Origin: Microcyclospora pomicola
Lineage: Eukaryota; Ascomycota; Dothideomycetes; Capnodiales
DNA length: 64,000 nt
Assembly (NCBI GenBank): GCA_002786065.1
Contig: NHNY01000001.1
Location: 1,240,001 to 1,304,000 of the forward strand
Direction of reading: 5' to 3'
This document shows positions 45,017-57,427 of the stretch, in pieces. Both the position numbers and the translations under genes were made by a program. The notes beneath the pieces are model-generated. The model did not search any database. It saw only the letters and a list, made by a program, of their open reading frames with translations, and was not told the origin of the DNA. The number at the start of each line of letters is the position of its first letter. Within the stretch, counting starts at the first letter, position 1.

Positions 45017-47855
45017 TCATGGCGGCAAGCGCAGAAACGGGAGCAGGAAGCGCGCGACCAGCCGCGAGGTGTAGATACACTGGTTTTCGGGCTTGAATGT
45101 CACATCACGGCGAGCCTGTAGGTGAGACGCTGGTCGTGTTCTCAGTATCGAGCAACGGAAAAGCGTCAGGGAGCAACGAGGTAAACTTACCATTCTCGAC
45201 GACGGAGTTGTACAGATCGCGCAGGAAGGCTTGCGCATGCGGATCCCTGAGCTCCGGGGTGGCGTTGCCGAAACTGCCGCGCGACCATTTACGGTCGCGA
45301 TACTTGTTCTGGAACAGCTGGACGAGGAAGGTGTACCGCTCATCGATGCGCGCGCAGGCGTTCTCGGCTTCTTGGTTCGCCGCTTCGGCGGTCATTTCAC
45401 CCTTGGAGATCTTCGCGTCGGCTTGCAGGATGATGGTGTGCTGGGCTTCTTCGAGCACCATGGCGAAGCCGAGCATGACGCAGAAGGCGGGCAGCCAGGT
45501 GGACTCACGTTGCTTGCTGGAGTGGAGCGTCTGCTGCTGCCAGCACAGGATGTTATTGTAGATGATGCCACGCAGAATGCTGAAGAAGAACTTCAGCTGG
45601 CGATTGGCGAGACGTGGAGAGGTGAAAGGCTGTTGGGTACTAGGGACGCCCGTGTGGCTGATGGAGTTCATGACGGTGAAGAAGTCGTCTTCTTCGATGG
45701 TCAGCGTGTGGCCCATGATATAGGTGATGGCCATCATGCGAATGATCTTCTGAAGAACACCTTGGAGCTGAAAATCTGTGTCAGCTCACGACTCAGTGTG
45801 CATACATACGTGAAAACTTACGTCGTCATCATTGGTGTTCATGTACAGTCTACACATGGAGTGGAGCATTCTTGCTTGAAACCCGTTGGTCTGTGACTCT
45901 TCTTCAAAGCACGTCCAGCCAAAGTCGTTAAGATGCTCTGGCTGGAGCGCACGATCGAGATACGACTCTGCGCGTATCTGATCTGCGGTATCAAGGTGCA
46001 GCAGTCCGAGTGGCGGTGAATACTTGGTTAAACGTAGAGTCATCCCCTGCTTGTCCTGTCTGTACTGATACTGGCCGAGCAGCTCCATTGTTCTCGGAAC
46101 AAACTCGTACACATGCCATTCCAGGGGCGGACCATAGCCGCATGTCAAACGTATATCGATGCGTTTGTGCTTCTCCCAGCGCGAGACCTGGTCTTTGACA
46201 CAATCTTCTATGCTTTGCTTCTGATGCATCAAGGTCATTGATGCTGTGTGACGATGTCAGCAGTCATTATAATGTACGTACGGAGATGTGTAGTGGCTGA
46301 ACTTACGAGGCAGGAAATCGAGCACAAGGTCTGGAAGCTTAAGACGTGCGCACGGGAAGTAATAAAGCGTGCCTTTTCGTGCTTTGGTTTTACAACGCGC
46401 GCAGGGCGTACCCTCGTCCGGACACTAAATGAGCACATATCAGCACGGTGACGACACAAATGCCGAGCAGTAACCACCCACAGGATCTCTCTGGAAGACG
46501 CATCCCCAGCACGCGCCTGTCTTTCGCATTTGGGAACTCTTGACACGGGCATTTGGGGACAAGGGTTTGTGCTTCTCTCTTCCACCTCGGCGTGCTGTTG
46601 CGCGATCGGTCTGTGACAACCGGCCAGGAAGACGCTGACCAGGTACAGCTGGTTGGAGTGGTCGCGCAGCGGCGTTGTTTGGAGTGAGGTTTGCAGCGGC
46701 AGTGTTGATCTGATGTTGTTGATGCCGGCTCCTGGTCGCCAGTGATGTGACACTTCTGTGATGAGGTGCTCCTGATGTGAACGCTGGTGCTGAGTCGTGA
46801 AGCACAGGTGGCGCCCGCATGTCCTCGTCTTGTCTGGATGTATCGTGGATGTCACTGACACCGACGGGCAGTTGAGTGGTGTTGAACTGATTGTAGCCAT
46901 GATTGCTTGATATTAGGCCCAGAAGAGTCTGCTGTGTCGTATCATGCGCCGGTCGCACTTGATGATACGGCAGTACATTGTCGTGCGCATGGTATGTCCC
47001 ACCATCAACGTTCAGAACATTGGCAGCTTGAAATTGTCCGAGTAGGTAGGCCGATGTCACATCGCTGTGGTTTGCGCGGTGCACAGAAACATTACCATCA
47101 AAAGTCTGCGCGAAAGTGCCGTCCAAGTTGTCACAACCTGCCAGTGGATCAGGGTCATAGTCGCCAGAAGCATAATCTGTCGGCATGAAGCCTGGGACCA
47201 TGTGCGTATCAGCGTGGCCGAATCGGCCGACATTGTGGTCTTTCATCCATCCGCCAGTGGCTGAGGTCGATGCAAGAGACGACCACGGCTGATGCTGTTG
47301 AGCGAGGGACGGGAAGACAGACGGAGACGGGGACTTGGGATCGGAGGATGTCACCCATGAAGAGAGTGGGGGCGGATTTTGGTCCACACTGCGACGATCA
47401 CCCCCCGAGTCACTGCTCATGCTGTTGAGCAAGACATAACTGCCAGTGGAGGGACTGGCGTGGATGATCGGATCTGTCTGCTCTTCATCAGGGTGTTCAC
47501 GAGAGTCAGTGGGATGGTCATCATAAAGCCCCGAGCCAGATCCGGGAGTGTAGACAAGTGAAGCAGTATGTGGAGAGATTGAAACGGATCTGGCACTGTT
47601 GCTACCACTACACCGTTCTGAGCTGGACTTGTTCGGCGACTCCGTGACCTGGGATGGAGCATGATGGGCAGGGCCGACGACCAGCGACGGATCAACGTGG
47701 TGCGGGAAATCAGGGAACTCTGACAATGAGGGCCTGCCTCTGGTCATGTCTGTGAGATCTGGCAGTGCAGAAAAAGCAGAGAGGAATTCGTCGTCGGTCA
47801 GAAGAGGACTGTCGAGGTCGAACGGACGCAAGCAAGGCATGGCCATTGACGCCAT
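45017..47855 (-). CDS. Zinc-cluster transcription factor with central, variant zinc domain
   Basis: I assemble five exons: 47855-46482, 46424-46307, 46243-45822, 45767-45191 and 45129-45017, giving 867 residues. Residues 1-440 are Ser/Pro/Gln-rich and disordered. The zinc domain is in the middle: Cys449, 452, 459, 466, 469 and 483, interrupted by an intron after Pro458. The spacing fits a Zn2Cys6 domain except that the last gap is 13 residues instead of about 6-8. The C-terminal part is helical and resembles the regulatory half of some fungal factors with this cluster form (inference). The first ATG in the open frame is at 47855; the frame stays open upstream to a GTG at 48083. The target genes are unknown. 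Confidence 0.84.
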
Positions 47856-49444
47856 CTTGAGCGAGGCCGACTCCGACAACAATGATGGCTCTAGCCCTGG
47901 CCGGTGAGCAGATAACGCTACGCTTCGCGACAGTGGACGCCGCAACGGCGCATCGAAAGTTGCTGTGGTTCGGTTGCCACAACGGATTGCAACTGGTGCG
48001 GGAACACAGAAGGTTCGCGTTCGATCCTTTGGCGGGTCAGACGATGACCCGAATGATCTTTGCGAAAGGTGTGACTGAGGCACACGAACAGACCGGTGAA
48101 AGATGAGCGGCTGAAATTGGGACTCTTATGCCTGGCCGGTGAAAGCAGTTGGGGACACCTCGGTACAGATCCAGTCTCAGGCCTGGGGATATGGACTTCT
48201 TGACCCTGTCCACGAAGTATTCGGCCTGTTGGTGGAGAGGAAATGTGTAGCCTATGTAGCTACAGGAAGAGTGGGAACATTTACACAAGGTGCAGTCAAT
48301 GTGTCCGACGAGAACGTGTCGTGGGGGAGGTGCCGTAGTGTGCGACCAGGCTGCGAGGCAGTGCACGACAGTCGGCCAGTAGAACTACTCTATAGGTTGG
48401 TACCGTAGTTATGCGGAGTGACAACAGCAACCTCGTCTGTACATCCAAGTACTCGTCCACAGCCACAATCCCATAAGATACAACGATCTACCTTTGCCCT
48501 TGCTCGAGTGTTCCCACACCACCACGATGCACGACACACCGGGTCTTCTGCAGAGGTGCCTGGCCGGAGACTTGCTCCCAGGTCCGTCTGACGATCGAGC
48601 TATGGTCGATCAATGCCGACGAGTCTTACGAGACCTAGCACTGCCTCCACCGACCCTGCTGGATGACGAGGAAGTTCGCAATGCTGCCGATATGTAGAAG
48701 GGATGATTGCTATATGGCCATATGCTTTACATTCTGCTCCCTACCGATTGGCAATGTTGTCCACCTCCAGAGCATCCCCCGCCACATACGCAGGGTCATT
48801 TTCATCGCCGTGCTCATCACCCCAACCACAAACTATTCATAACCATACCACTGCACCATGCTTGTTCCCAACGAGTCGGTCAAGCATCAATAGTACCGTA
48901 ACAGGAGCGGACTCCAGAAATCGCAACCTGTTTCGTGTCGCCACGGCCAGGCAGAGTGATCGATTACCTGTCCCACGGCAGTCCCAGCATTGACCTCAGC
49001 CGAGCGGCTCTCCGTCACCGAACATAACCAGCTTTCCAACAATTTCACCCTCACTTCCTAGGGTCGACAGTTTCCAAGTTTGAAATGCCGAAAGTCCATG
49101 CTTTGGTGTCATCTGCCTTCGTGTTTCTTGCTGAACGTGTGTAGGATTACGCTGCTTTCCCCATCATATGACGTAGCCTTGACACTGCTGTCCGGTGTTT
49201 GGACGAAGCTTCCACCATCACACCTTGCCTATGCTTCCGCCAAGCAACGCACAGTTGGTCTTCACCCGTCGTATATCGTGCTTTGCTGGCTTGGAAAGAT
49301 ACCAGGTGTCGAACTTTGTGTCCAGCAAAAGCTGCTTGGTCAAGTGATTCTTACCTATGAGCACCACAGGTCGTTGAATTTGCTTGCTGGGCAAGCTTGA
49401 ATTGACGATCGACAACCCACTGCATCAATTACTACTGTAGCAGA
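47856..49444. other. Long divergent intergenic region
   Basis: About 1.6 kb between the zinc-cluster gene and the SMP-C2 gene. Short open frames (for example 48494-48697) have no recognised product. It is about as long as the 15.0-16.7 kb gap, and both long gaps border putative regulatory genes. Confidence 0.4.
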
Positions 49445-52400
49445 ATGTCAGGCCAGGATGATGCCGACGAGACTCGTCGGCGCTACCAGGCCCCCTACAC
49501 CGGTCACCACACGATCCCTACCATCAAGAAGTATGAGCAGGAGAAGGAAGAACGTAAAGCCCTGGCTGGAGGTGCAGACGGTGGAGCTGGCTCCACAGAG
49601 TCAAAGTCCCAGCAATACAAAGACTCCTGGCGTGATTGGTGGAATAGCACAGACAAGCAGAATGATGGTGCCGATCAGCAGAAGAATACGAACCAAGGCC
49701 TTGTGGAAGAGCACGATGAAGAGGATGAGGACGACACGGACGACTACGAAGATGAGGAACCAAATATGGTTGACACATCTGAAACCGCGCCTGGCTCGCA
49801 AGACCCGAAACAGAAGAGGAAAGGTATGAAGAAGAAGCGAAAGCATGATGGCGAGGCGGAACGTCAAGTCACGGATCCCGTCACCCATCTGCCTGTCACG
49901 ATCCGTGATTACACCGCCGCGGCGCTTAAACAACTACCGGAGAATGAGCCTGCGTTCGGCTCTACCAAGCGCACGGCCACCGGTCTAAGCAATAAAGATA
50001 AGTCAAACAAAGAGTTACAGAAGGAGTATCACGGGATGGAGCGTGACCTACAGTCGGACGAATCGCTCTTCCCGCCGCCCAGCTTCAACGCGGTTCGCAA
50101 GGAGATCATGGATGTCAACAAATTAGGAATCACGGTGGGTATTGTAGGCGTTGCGAGTATCTTGGCTCTTGCTTTTGGGATACAAAGTTTAACGCGACTG
50201 TTGGAGCTGGAGTCATACATCGGTGACCAGGAAAAGCTGTCGTGGCTGATTCCGCTGGCGGTGGGGGCTACGCTCGTTCTGATGACTGTCGGAGGGGTGT
50301 ACTACCTGATAATAGGCATACGAACTTGGATGACGAATCGCATGAATGATGTGTGGGAAGAACAGGTGTGGGAAGCCGATCGCAAGGTCAAGCGTGGACC
50401 AGCGAAGCGTCATGAGACAGAGACTGTAGCCTGGCTGAACTCATTGCTTTCTGCTGTCTGGCCCTTGATCAACCCTGATCTGTTTACAAGTCTGGGCGAC
50501 AGTGAGTACTTTTATTGTTATCCATATTCAGGAAACGGTGTCGCTAACATCATCACAGTGCTCGAAGATGTCATGCAGGCTTCTTTGCCAAGTATGGTAC
50601 AGATGGTCAGCGTGGATGATATCGGTCAGGGGTCGGAGAGCATTCGTATACTCGGCGTCCGGTGGTTACCCACAGGCGCTGCTGCTCGATCGGTCGCATC
50701 CAATGGCAAGTTGAAGTCCAAACAGGACCACAAGCATGAGAGCGACCGTACGGTTCCCGGAGAAGGCGAAGTGGACGATGCTGCGGAGAATAAAGACGAT
50801 TCTAGAGATGATGGGGAGAACAACTCGGGAGATGGAACTGATAAAGAGATTGCAGAAGGGATGGAGGCTGAGGAAGGTGATTTCATCAACCTCGAGGTTG
50901 CTTTCGCATATCGGGCACGATCAGACCAAAAATCATCGCTGGAGAACAGGACAAAGGACATGCATCTATTCCTTGCCTTCTATCTGCCAGCAAACATCAA
51001 AATACCCGTGTGGGTGGATCTCCGAGGCGTCGTTGGAACGGTACGACTACGACTGCAGCTCACACCAGACCCGCCATTCTTTGCGCTGTGCACTCTCACG
51101 TTTCTCGGTCAACCGAAAGTCGACATCAGCTGTATTCCAATCCTCCGACGGGCTCCAAATATCATGGATCTGCCTCTCATCAGTAATTTCGTCCAGTCAT
51201 CTGTCGATGCTGCAATGGCTGAGTATGTGGCTCCAAAGAGTTTGACGCTCGATCTCAAAGATATGCTCGCTGGCGACGACTTCAAGAAGGACACCAACGC
51301 TCGAGGAGTTCTTGTGGTCCACATCAAACGTGGCTACGACTTCAGAATGGGCGACCCAAGTGTGCCTCTCATCAAGGATGGTGGCGCGGACCCTTACGTT
51401 TCACTCGCTTGGGCGAAGTTTGGCAAACCACTCTGGAGTACTCGGGTCCTGCTCAAGGAGATGGAGCCTTGCTGGGAAGAAACAGCATATCTCCTCGTGA
51501 CACCAGACGAACTGGATGTAGATGAACGACTTCGTGTACAGTTGTGGGATTCCGATCGTCTTTCTGCCGATGACGATCTGGGCCGTATTGAGCTTGACAT
51601 CAAGCAGCTGATGAAAGATGAGTCGACCAACGGCAAGATGGCGGATCGTACTGATGGCTTCCGTGCTCTGAAGGCAGGCGAAGACATGCCAGGAAAGCTA
51701 GAATGGAGTATTGGCTACTTCTCCAAAGTCCGAATCCAAAGATGTCAGCTCGAACAACAGACATTTGATCCGGATGTCAAGACAGTGGAACAGTTGGATG
51801 AGAAAGTCGACCAAGTTTGCAAGCGCAAGCTTCGGGAAGCAAACATCAAGGACGGCAAAGACAACCGAGACGCCATGGAATTGCAGCAGCAGAAAGCACA
51901 AGAGCGGAAGATGCGGGAAGACGCCATGATGATCTCGGCTCCGCCACCTGAAGGCTATCCGAGCGGCATCTTCAGCCTACAGATTCATCAAATCACTGGG
52001 CTAGGATTCAAGACGCCCCGAAAGGATCGCAACGAGGCTGATGGCGAGCATCCGATTGAGGAAGCAGAGGAGGGCGAGGATCTACCATCTGCTTACTGCA
52101 CGGTCATCATCAACCATGCGAAAGTGTTCAAGACGCGCACCAAGCCGAAGAATGCGAAACCATTCTACAACGCTGGAGTGGAACGATTCCTACCTGATTG
52201 GCGCAATGCAGAGGTTTATGTGTCGGTACGAGACGCCCGTGTGAAGGAGGACGACCCGCTGCACGGAATCGTGCATCTACCGCTGGGCGAAGTCTTCAAG
52301 GAACGCTCGCAAATCAATGGCTTCTACCCTCTGACAGGCGGAGTGGGTTTCGGCAGAATCAGATTGTCCATGGTCTGGCGCAGTGTGCAGTTACAATCAC

Positions 52401-53490
52401 CGCCCAAAGCATTGGGCTGGGAATTCGGCACGCTCGAAGTCAAGCCTGGATTCGCAGCAGCCAACGTCCCCGAAAACCTCAGGCAGATGAAGATTCGCTT
52501 TCACACCGACATCGGCAGCGGCAAGATGTACCCGAACAAGGACGATGCTACCTGGACCACGAGCCGCAAGATCAAAAGCCTGCAGCTTCCTGTACGTCGG
52601 CACTATTCCAGCTGTGTAGCCGTGCAATTTCGGCAGCACGGTCTAGTCGGCGACAAAACGGCTGCATTCGCTATTCTCTGGCTTCGCGAGATCCCTGACG
52701 AGGACGAGAAAGAAATCACCTTGCCTGTGTGGAAAGGCGACTTCAAACGCGCCATCGCATGCTGCCAGGAAAGCTATGGTGAGCGCCTGGGCGAGATCAA
52801 GCTCAACCTCACCTTCTGGAGCGGCCTCGGCGGCGCACACAGTAAGTGGGCGTCCAAGGACCCGGACATGCGCAACGTCGTCGAAGTCCTCGACACGGCG
52901 CGCGACAACTACGAAAGCTTCCAGAGCGCCAAGGACGCGGGCATCGTGGACGAAGAGGATACGAGCTCGAGCGACTACGACTCGTCCGACGACGAGGATG
53001 CTGATGACGCGCGTTCTGGCGACAGAGATGATGGTGTCGATGGGAAGCTCGCGCGTCAACGACCGGATGGCGGCGTGCGAGCATTCGGCGACGATGGAAA
53101 TGACGACGCCCGAAGCACGACCGCAAGTACTACAGACGGGAAGCAGTCGGGCAAGCAGAATATCCTCGAGCGTGCGAAGGACTACAAGAAACATATGAAG
53201 AGCGAGCATCGACGGAACCGCGGCGTGATGCAGTGGAGGGTACGTCGACTCTATCCCTTTCCATGCCTACCCTCTCCCTCCCTCGTCGCTACTGACTAAC
53301 CTAACATCCTCCTTCCCCTTCTGTCAAGCACATCCTCCGCAGCCCCGTTCTTTCACTCATGCTGACCACCAGAACACAGCTCCCACGCACCGCCAAATGG
53401 GCCGTCCACAAAGCCGAGGCGCTCGAGTCGAAGGTCTCGGGCTTGATGAAACATCATGACCGCGAGCCGGATATCGAGAGGGAGGTGTAA
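49445..53490 (+). CDS. SMP and C2 domain membrane tether (Mug190/tricalbin-like)
   Basis: A large protein resembling fission yeast Mug190 and tricalbins, which hold ER close to the plasma membrane and move lipids through an SMP domain. Exon 1 is 49445-50501, exon 2 is 50559-53239, and a last exon ends at 53490. It begins at 53380 (1,282 residues) or, using a stronger upstream acceptor, at 53329 (1,299 residues); both keep the frame. Residues 1-215 are charged and disordered. A paired hydrophobic hairpin lies at about 225-295. The SMP region begins at Val-Ala-Trp-Leu-Asn-Ser-Leu-Leu (about 325) and continues to about 600. C2 domains lie at about 610-760 and 830-990, the first with Asp-Pro-Tyr-Val. 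A further C2-like region and an acidic tail follow. Confidence 0.88.
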
Positions 53491-53968
53491 GAATTATCCG
53501 AGCTGTCGAAGCAACGGACGTAGCACTGAGGTCTCTTTTGGAGTGAGACGGAACGGCTGTGTATAAATCTGGGACACTTGAGTTGCTAAAGGATGAGATG
53601 TGAAAAGTTATTTTCACTGGAGATGTTGGGTTGATGGACGATTCCAATCATGCGCGGGCCAGGAAGCGAGCATAGTTGGGGCTTCTAGCCAGGGCATGAA
53701 AATGTGCTATTGGGTTTGCATCACAGTGGGAGGAAATACTCTCTTACACTATGGTCTATGCATCACGAGACATGAGAAATGAGAGATGTGTGGTTCTCAC
53801 AATCCGACATGGACAGACACGCCTTATTGCTTTGAAGGGGTGGAACTTCATACGAAGAGCACATGCTTGATGCGGATTATCTACGTTGTCTCATGGTCGT
53901 CTTTGCCTCGTACATGTCAGCATGTTTCCTGTCTCCCTGTAACGGCCATGTCATGTAAGCAACGCACT
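53491..53968. other. Convergent intergenic spacer
   Basis: About 480 bases between the SMP-C2 gene and MSH3, which end towards each other. No gene is supported. Confidence 0.5.
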
Positions 53969-56900
53969 TCACAGCTGCTCTAAGCCAGCGACGAGGTGTT
54001 CGAGCTCGTCCGCTCCGCCATTGCTGAGCAGGCCGCCGACCGCTTTACGCAAGTACGCCATTCGGCGGCGATTCTGCTGCATTTCCATCTGCTTGCTGCG
54101 CCGATCCGCCTCTTCAATCAGAGACCGCGGGAGACCAGCGAGGCGGGCCACGTTCAGGCCATAGCTACGATGGGCGACGCCATCGGCGACTTCGTAGAGG
54201 AAGGTGATGTGGTCGTCGCCGGCCGGGGTGCGGTGCTCGGAGAAGCGCATGTGGACGTTGCGCAGCTCGCCGGCGGGGAAGTGGGTGGCCATGCGCGCGA
54301 GGGTCTGGTAGTGGGTGATGAAGAGGGTGAAGCTGCGCAGCGCGGTGACGAGGTGGTGCAGGACAGCCTGGGCGATAGCGAGCCCGTCGTGCGTTGAGGT
54401 GCCGCGACCCAGCTCGTCGAGGATCACCAGGCTGCGAGGCGATGCTTGCTTGAGGATGTCGCTGGTCTCGGACAACTCCACCATGAAGGTGCTTTCGCCC
54501 TTCATCATGTTGTCGAAAGCGCCCATCCGGGTGAAGACGGCGTCGAGAAGGCCCAGTCGAGCAGACTGTGCTGGGACATATGACCCGATCTGGGCCATGA
54601 TCGCGATCAGCGCGACCGACCGGACGTAGGAAGATTTGCCTCCCATGTTCGGTCCCGTGATGAGCAGAGCACGACTGCCTTCGACAGACAGATGTAAATC
54701 GTTAGGCACAAAGTTGTCTAGCAAGAGCTGCTCCACCATTGGATGGCGACCAGCTTCGATGTCGATGCCGTTCGTCTCCGTGAATTCAGGTTTGCAGTAA
54801 CCCGGCTGACTCGCGACTTCTGCCAGCGAAATGAGGCAATCAAGCACTGCTAAGGATTGAATGCAGTCCCGAAACGCTTGGTACTTGTTACCTATGTCTG
54901 TCAGAAGATCTGTAAAGGCGGCATCGCATGCGTTTGCAAGTGCTTCCTTATGCTGATCGCGCTCTCGGACCAGACGGACCACTTCTGGGGCATGGTATCT
55001 TGAGACCTTTTTAGTACCACTGATCTTGGCCCAAGAAGCTGGGACGTTCTTCAGGAATTGATTATCGAGCTCGATCAGATAGTCGATACCAGCAACCGTG
55101 ACATACTCCACCTTCTTTCGTTTCAGCTTCTCCGCCGCGGCCGCGCGAAACTCGTTGAGGTCATGCTCAACTGCTGTGATAGCCACTTTTTGATCGGTGA
55201 TGTCCTCGGTCTCATGCTCATCCCGAAAGAAACTATACTTGTCGTCTGCTTTAGCAGCTTCAGCGTTGATCTTGTCAAGGTAGCCAACGACATCATCTCC
55301 GATCCTGGGAAGTGATGCGATTGCTTCGCTGAGCAATTCAGACTTGAACCCTGTATCTTCAGACGATGAGACATGGGCATATTCTTGCGCTATCAATTGC
55401 AGTGTCTGCAAGACAGCTAGAAGTTCTGGTCGGCTAGCTTTCTTGTAGTAGATTCTAATCAGCGACTTCTCCAGATCGGTCTTGGTCTTGGTTAGGAGGC
55501 CAACGATGCGATCTACTCCAGTCGATTGCTGGCCATCTTTGAGCTCTTCCACGGCAACGACGCGCTCGTTAAGTTTGGCGCGATCGAGTAGAGGTCTGCC
55601 AACCCACTTACGTAGTAGTCTCTGCCCAAAGCGTGTCTTTGTTCGGTCAAGAGTCCAAAAGAGACTACCACGTTCAGAATGGTCGGTCTGGTTCCGATAA
55701 ATCTCGAGACTGTTTAGAGTGTTGCCGTTCAGTAGCATGTGAGCTCGTGCGCTGAACGATTGAAAGTATTTGGTCAAATCAAAGACGTGTTCAAGCTTAT
55801 ACTCCGCAAGATACGTGATCATCGCGGAGAGGCAGACCGTAGCATTCTCTGATAGTTTGTGGATCTTGTCCAGCAAAGTACCAGTCTCTTGCGACGACTC
55901 CACCTGCGATGATGCATCGTTGGACTTTGACTTCTCAGCATAAAAGTTGGTGATATGACTATAAGCTTGCGCAGCCATTGTTTTCGGCTTCTCGATTCGC
56001 TCGACTCGAGCTTTATCTCCGAACACATTTGTTTTGCTGCCCGACAAGTGCTGTACAAGCTTTTCCGTGGCCTTCGAAACATCGCCGACGATCAGGAACT
56101 CGCATGGCGCAATGTGTAGCAATCTTGTTTCGAGTTCGCTGCGCATCCATCCGTCCTCGAAGTCGTCGTAGATGATATCACCCGTGGAAGGTTGCACAGC
56201 AACAAGACCAATCTGAACTTTCTCGTCCGAACCCCAGCCTCTGGCTCGGCTCTCAGTCAAGCAGAGCAAATGTCCCGTAGCTGTGGCTCCACTTTCAGGA
56301 GCGCCAACGGCAGGATCAAGGCCTTCTTGATCATCGATATATGTGCCTTTGGTGTAGAGGTTGGTAAGGCCTCGCTCGAAAGCCTTGTTTCGATTATCTC
56401 CTGCTGCTTTCAAGGCCGCCGTTTCCAGCTGTCTTACTACGCCAACCTTGTGGCCTGCGGAAACCAATCGTTTCACGTGAACGTGCAATCGATGGACTGG
56501 GATGCTCGCAGACGCGAAGCGATCAATATGTGCTTCTGACGGATGTTCATCGAAACGGAACTTCCCCGGTATACAGACTATGCTCAGTTCCTTGGCAGCA
56601 ATCCTAGCATCCTCGCCGAAGAACCGGAACTTGTAGCCCACTTCTATCACCAAGACAGTGTCCATGTGCTTCCGCTTGATCTCCAGCACTTGTTTCTCCA
56701 TTGGTGTCAACTTGTCCTTGCCCTTTTTCGCAGGCGCTGCCTTCCGTCCCCGACCTTTCGGAGCTGCTGCTTCAGGTTCCTGTTCAGCTTCATCCTCCTC
56801 ATTGGGTTCTTCGTCTTCTTGTGTCTCCTCGGTGATCAATCGATTCCGTCTTTTGATATCGGCGATACTACCAGGTTTACCAAGACGTTTCACAAACTTC

Positions 56901-57427
56901 TCATGCAAACGTTGCTTGATCTTCCGCGACTCTTCGTCGTCATCGTTTTCGGTACTGGGCTCTGCTACATCTTGTAGCGCGGGAGAGCTTGAGAAGAGGT
57001 ACTTCGAGGTTCGTCCGGTGGTCTTGTTCTTCGGTTCGGCATTGGCAGCACGTTCAACCAAAGAGTTGTCGAGATCTTCGTGCCTTTCACTCAAGAACAA
57101 CCCATCTTCTGTGGTGACATTCGGCTTTGATCGTTTGAGAGGCTGCGGAAGCTCGGGTTCATCCTCTATCTCTTGTGCCAGCTCTCGCTTTTTTGACAGT
57201 CGTCGCGACTGGTTCTCTTTACCATCTTCTTCATTGACGAAGAACGCTCCATCGTGCGTCTGCGCGTGCTGAAACCGTTCGATGCCAAGTGTCGACGTTG
57301 GTACTTCTGGTTCGCGGGGCGATTTGGGTTTGGGTTTTGATGTTGCTGCTGGTTTCGTGAAGAAGCTTGATATAGACTGTTGCTTTTTCGCTTGTGTGAG
57401 TGAAGGCGGCGAGCGCTGCGAGCTCAT
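53969..57427 (-). CDS. MSH3: DNA mismatch repair protein Msh3
   Basis: Msh3 pairs with Msh2 (MutSbeta) to recognise insertion/deletion loops in nuclear DNA. The 1,152-residue single-exon product has a canonical PCNA-binding box at residues 16-23 (Gln-Gln-Ser-Ile-Ser-Ser-Phe-Phe) and a disordered acidic/basic region to about 290. The mismatch-binding domain (about 290-410) contains [12 protein letters not shown], which marks Msh3 rather than Msh6. Connector, lever and clamp domains follow. The ATPase (about 880-1120) has Walker A Gly-Pro-Asn-Met-Gly-Gly-Lys-Ser near 922 and Walker B Leu-Asp-Glu-Leu-Gly-Arg-Gly-Thr-Ser. I start at the ATG just before the PCNA box; an in-frame ATG at 57619 would add 64 residues. 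Confidence 0.95.
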   Translation of the reverse strand: MSSQRSPPSLTQAKKQQSISSFFTKPAATSKPKPKSPREPEVPTSTLGIERFQHAQTHDGAFFVNEEDGKENQSRRLSKKRELAQEIEDEPELPQPLKRSKPNVTTEDGLFLSERHEDLDNSLVERAANAEPKNKTTGRTSKYLFSSSPALQDVAEPSTENDDDEESRKIKQRLHEKFVKRLGKPGSIADIKRRNRLITEETQEDEEPNEEDEAEQEPEAAAPKGRGRKAAPAKKGKDKLTPMEKQVLEIKRKHMDTVLVIEVGYKFRFFGEDARIAAKELSIVCIPGKFRFDEHPSEAHIDRFASASIPVHRLHVHVKRLVSAGHKVGVVRQLETAALKAAGDNRNKAFERGLTNLYTKGTYIDDQEGLDPAVGAPESGATATGHLLCLTESRARGWGSDEKVQIGLVAVQPSTGDIIYDDFEDGWMRSELETRLLHIAPCEFLIVGDVSKATEKLVQHLSGSKTNVFGDKARVERIEKPKTMAAQAYSHITNFYAEKSKSNDASSQVESSQETGTLLDKIHKLSENATVCLSAMITYLAEYKLEHVFDLTKYFQSFSARAHMLLNGNTLNSLEIYRNQTDHSERGSLFWTLDRTKTRFGQRLLRKWVGRPLLDRAKLNERVVAVEELKDGQQSTGVDRIVGLLTKTKTDLEKSLIRIYYKKASRPELLAVLQTLQLIAQEYAHVSSSEDTGFKSELLSEAIASLPRIGDDVVGYLDKINAEAAKADDKYSFFRDEHETEDITDQKVAITAVEHDLNEFRAAAAEKLKRKKVEYVTVAGIDYLIELDNQFLKNVPASWAKISGTKKVSRYHAPEVVRLVRERDQHKEALANACDAAFTDLLTDIGNKYQAFRDCIQSLAVLDCLISLAEVASQPGYCKPEFTETNGIDIEAGRHPMVEQLLLDNFVPNDLHLSVEGSRALLITGPNMGGKSSYVRSVALIAIMAQIGSYVPAQSARLGLLDAVFTRMGAFDNMMKGESTFMVELSETSDILKQASPRSLVILDELGRGTSTHDGLAIAQAVLHHLVTALRSFTLFITHYQTLARMATHFPAGELRNVHMRFSEHRTPAGDDHITFLYEVADGVAHRSYGLNVARLAGLPRSLIEEADRRSKQMEMQQNRRRMAYLRKAVGGLLSNGGADELEHLVAGLEQL

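Noticed and set aside
48494-48697. A small plus-strand frame of 67 codons in the long divergent gap
   Set aside because: No domain, no conserved motif and no splice partner; frames of this size are expected by chance.
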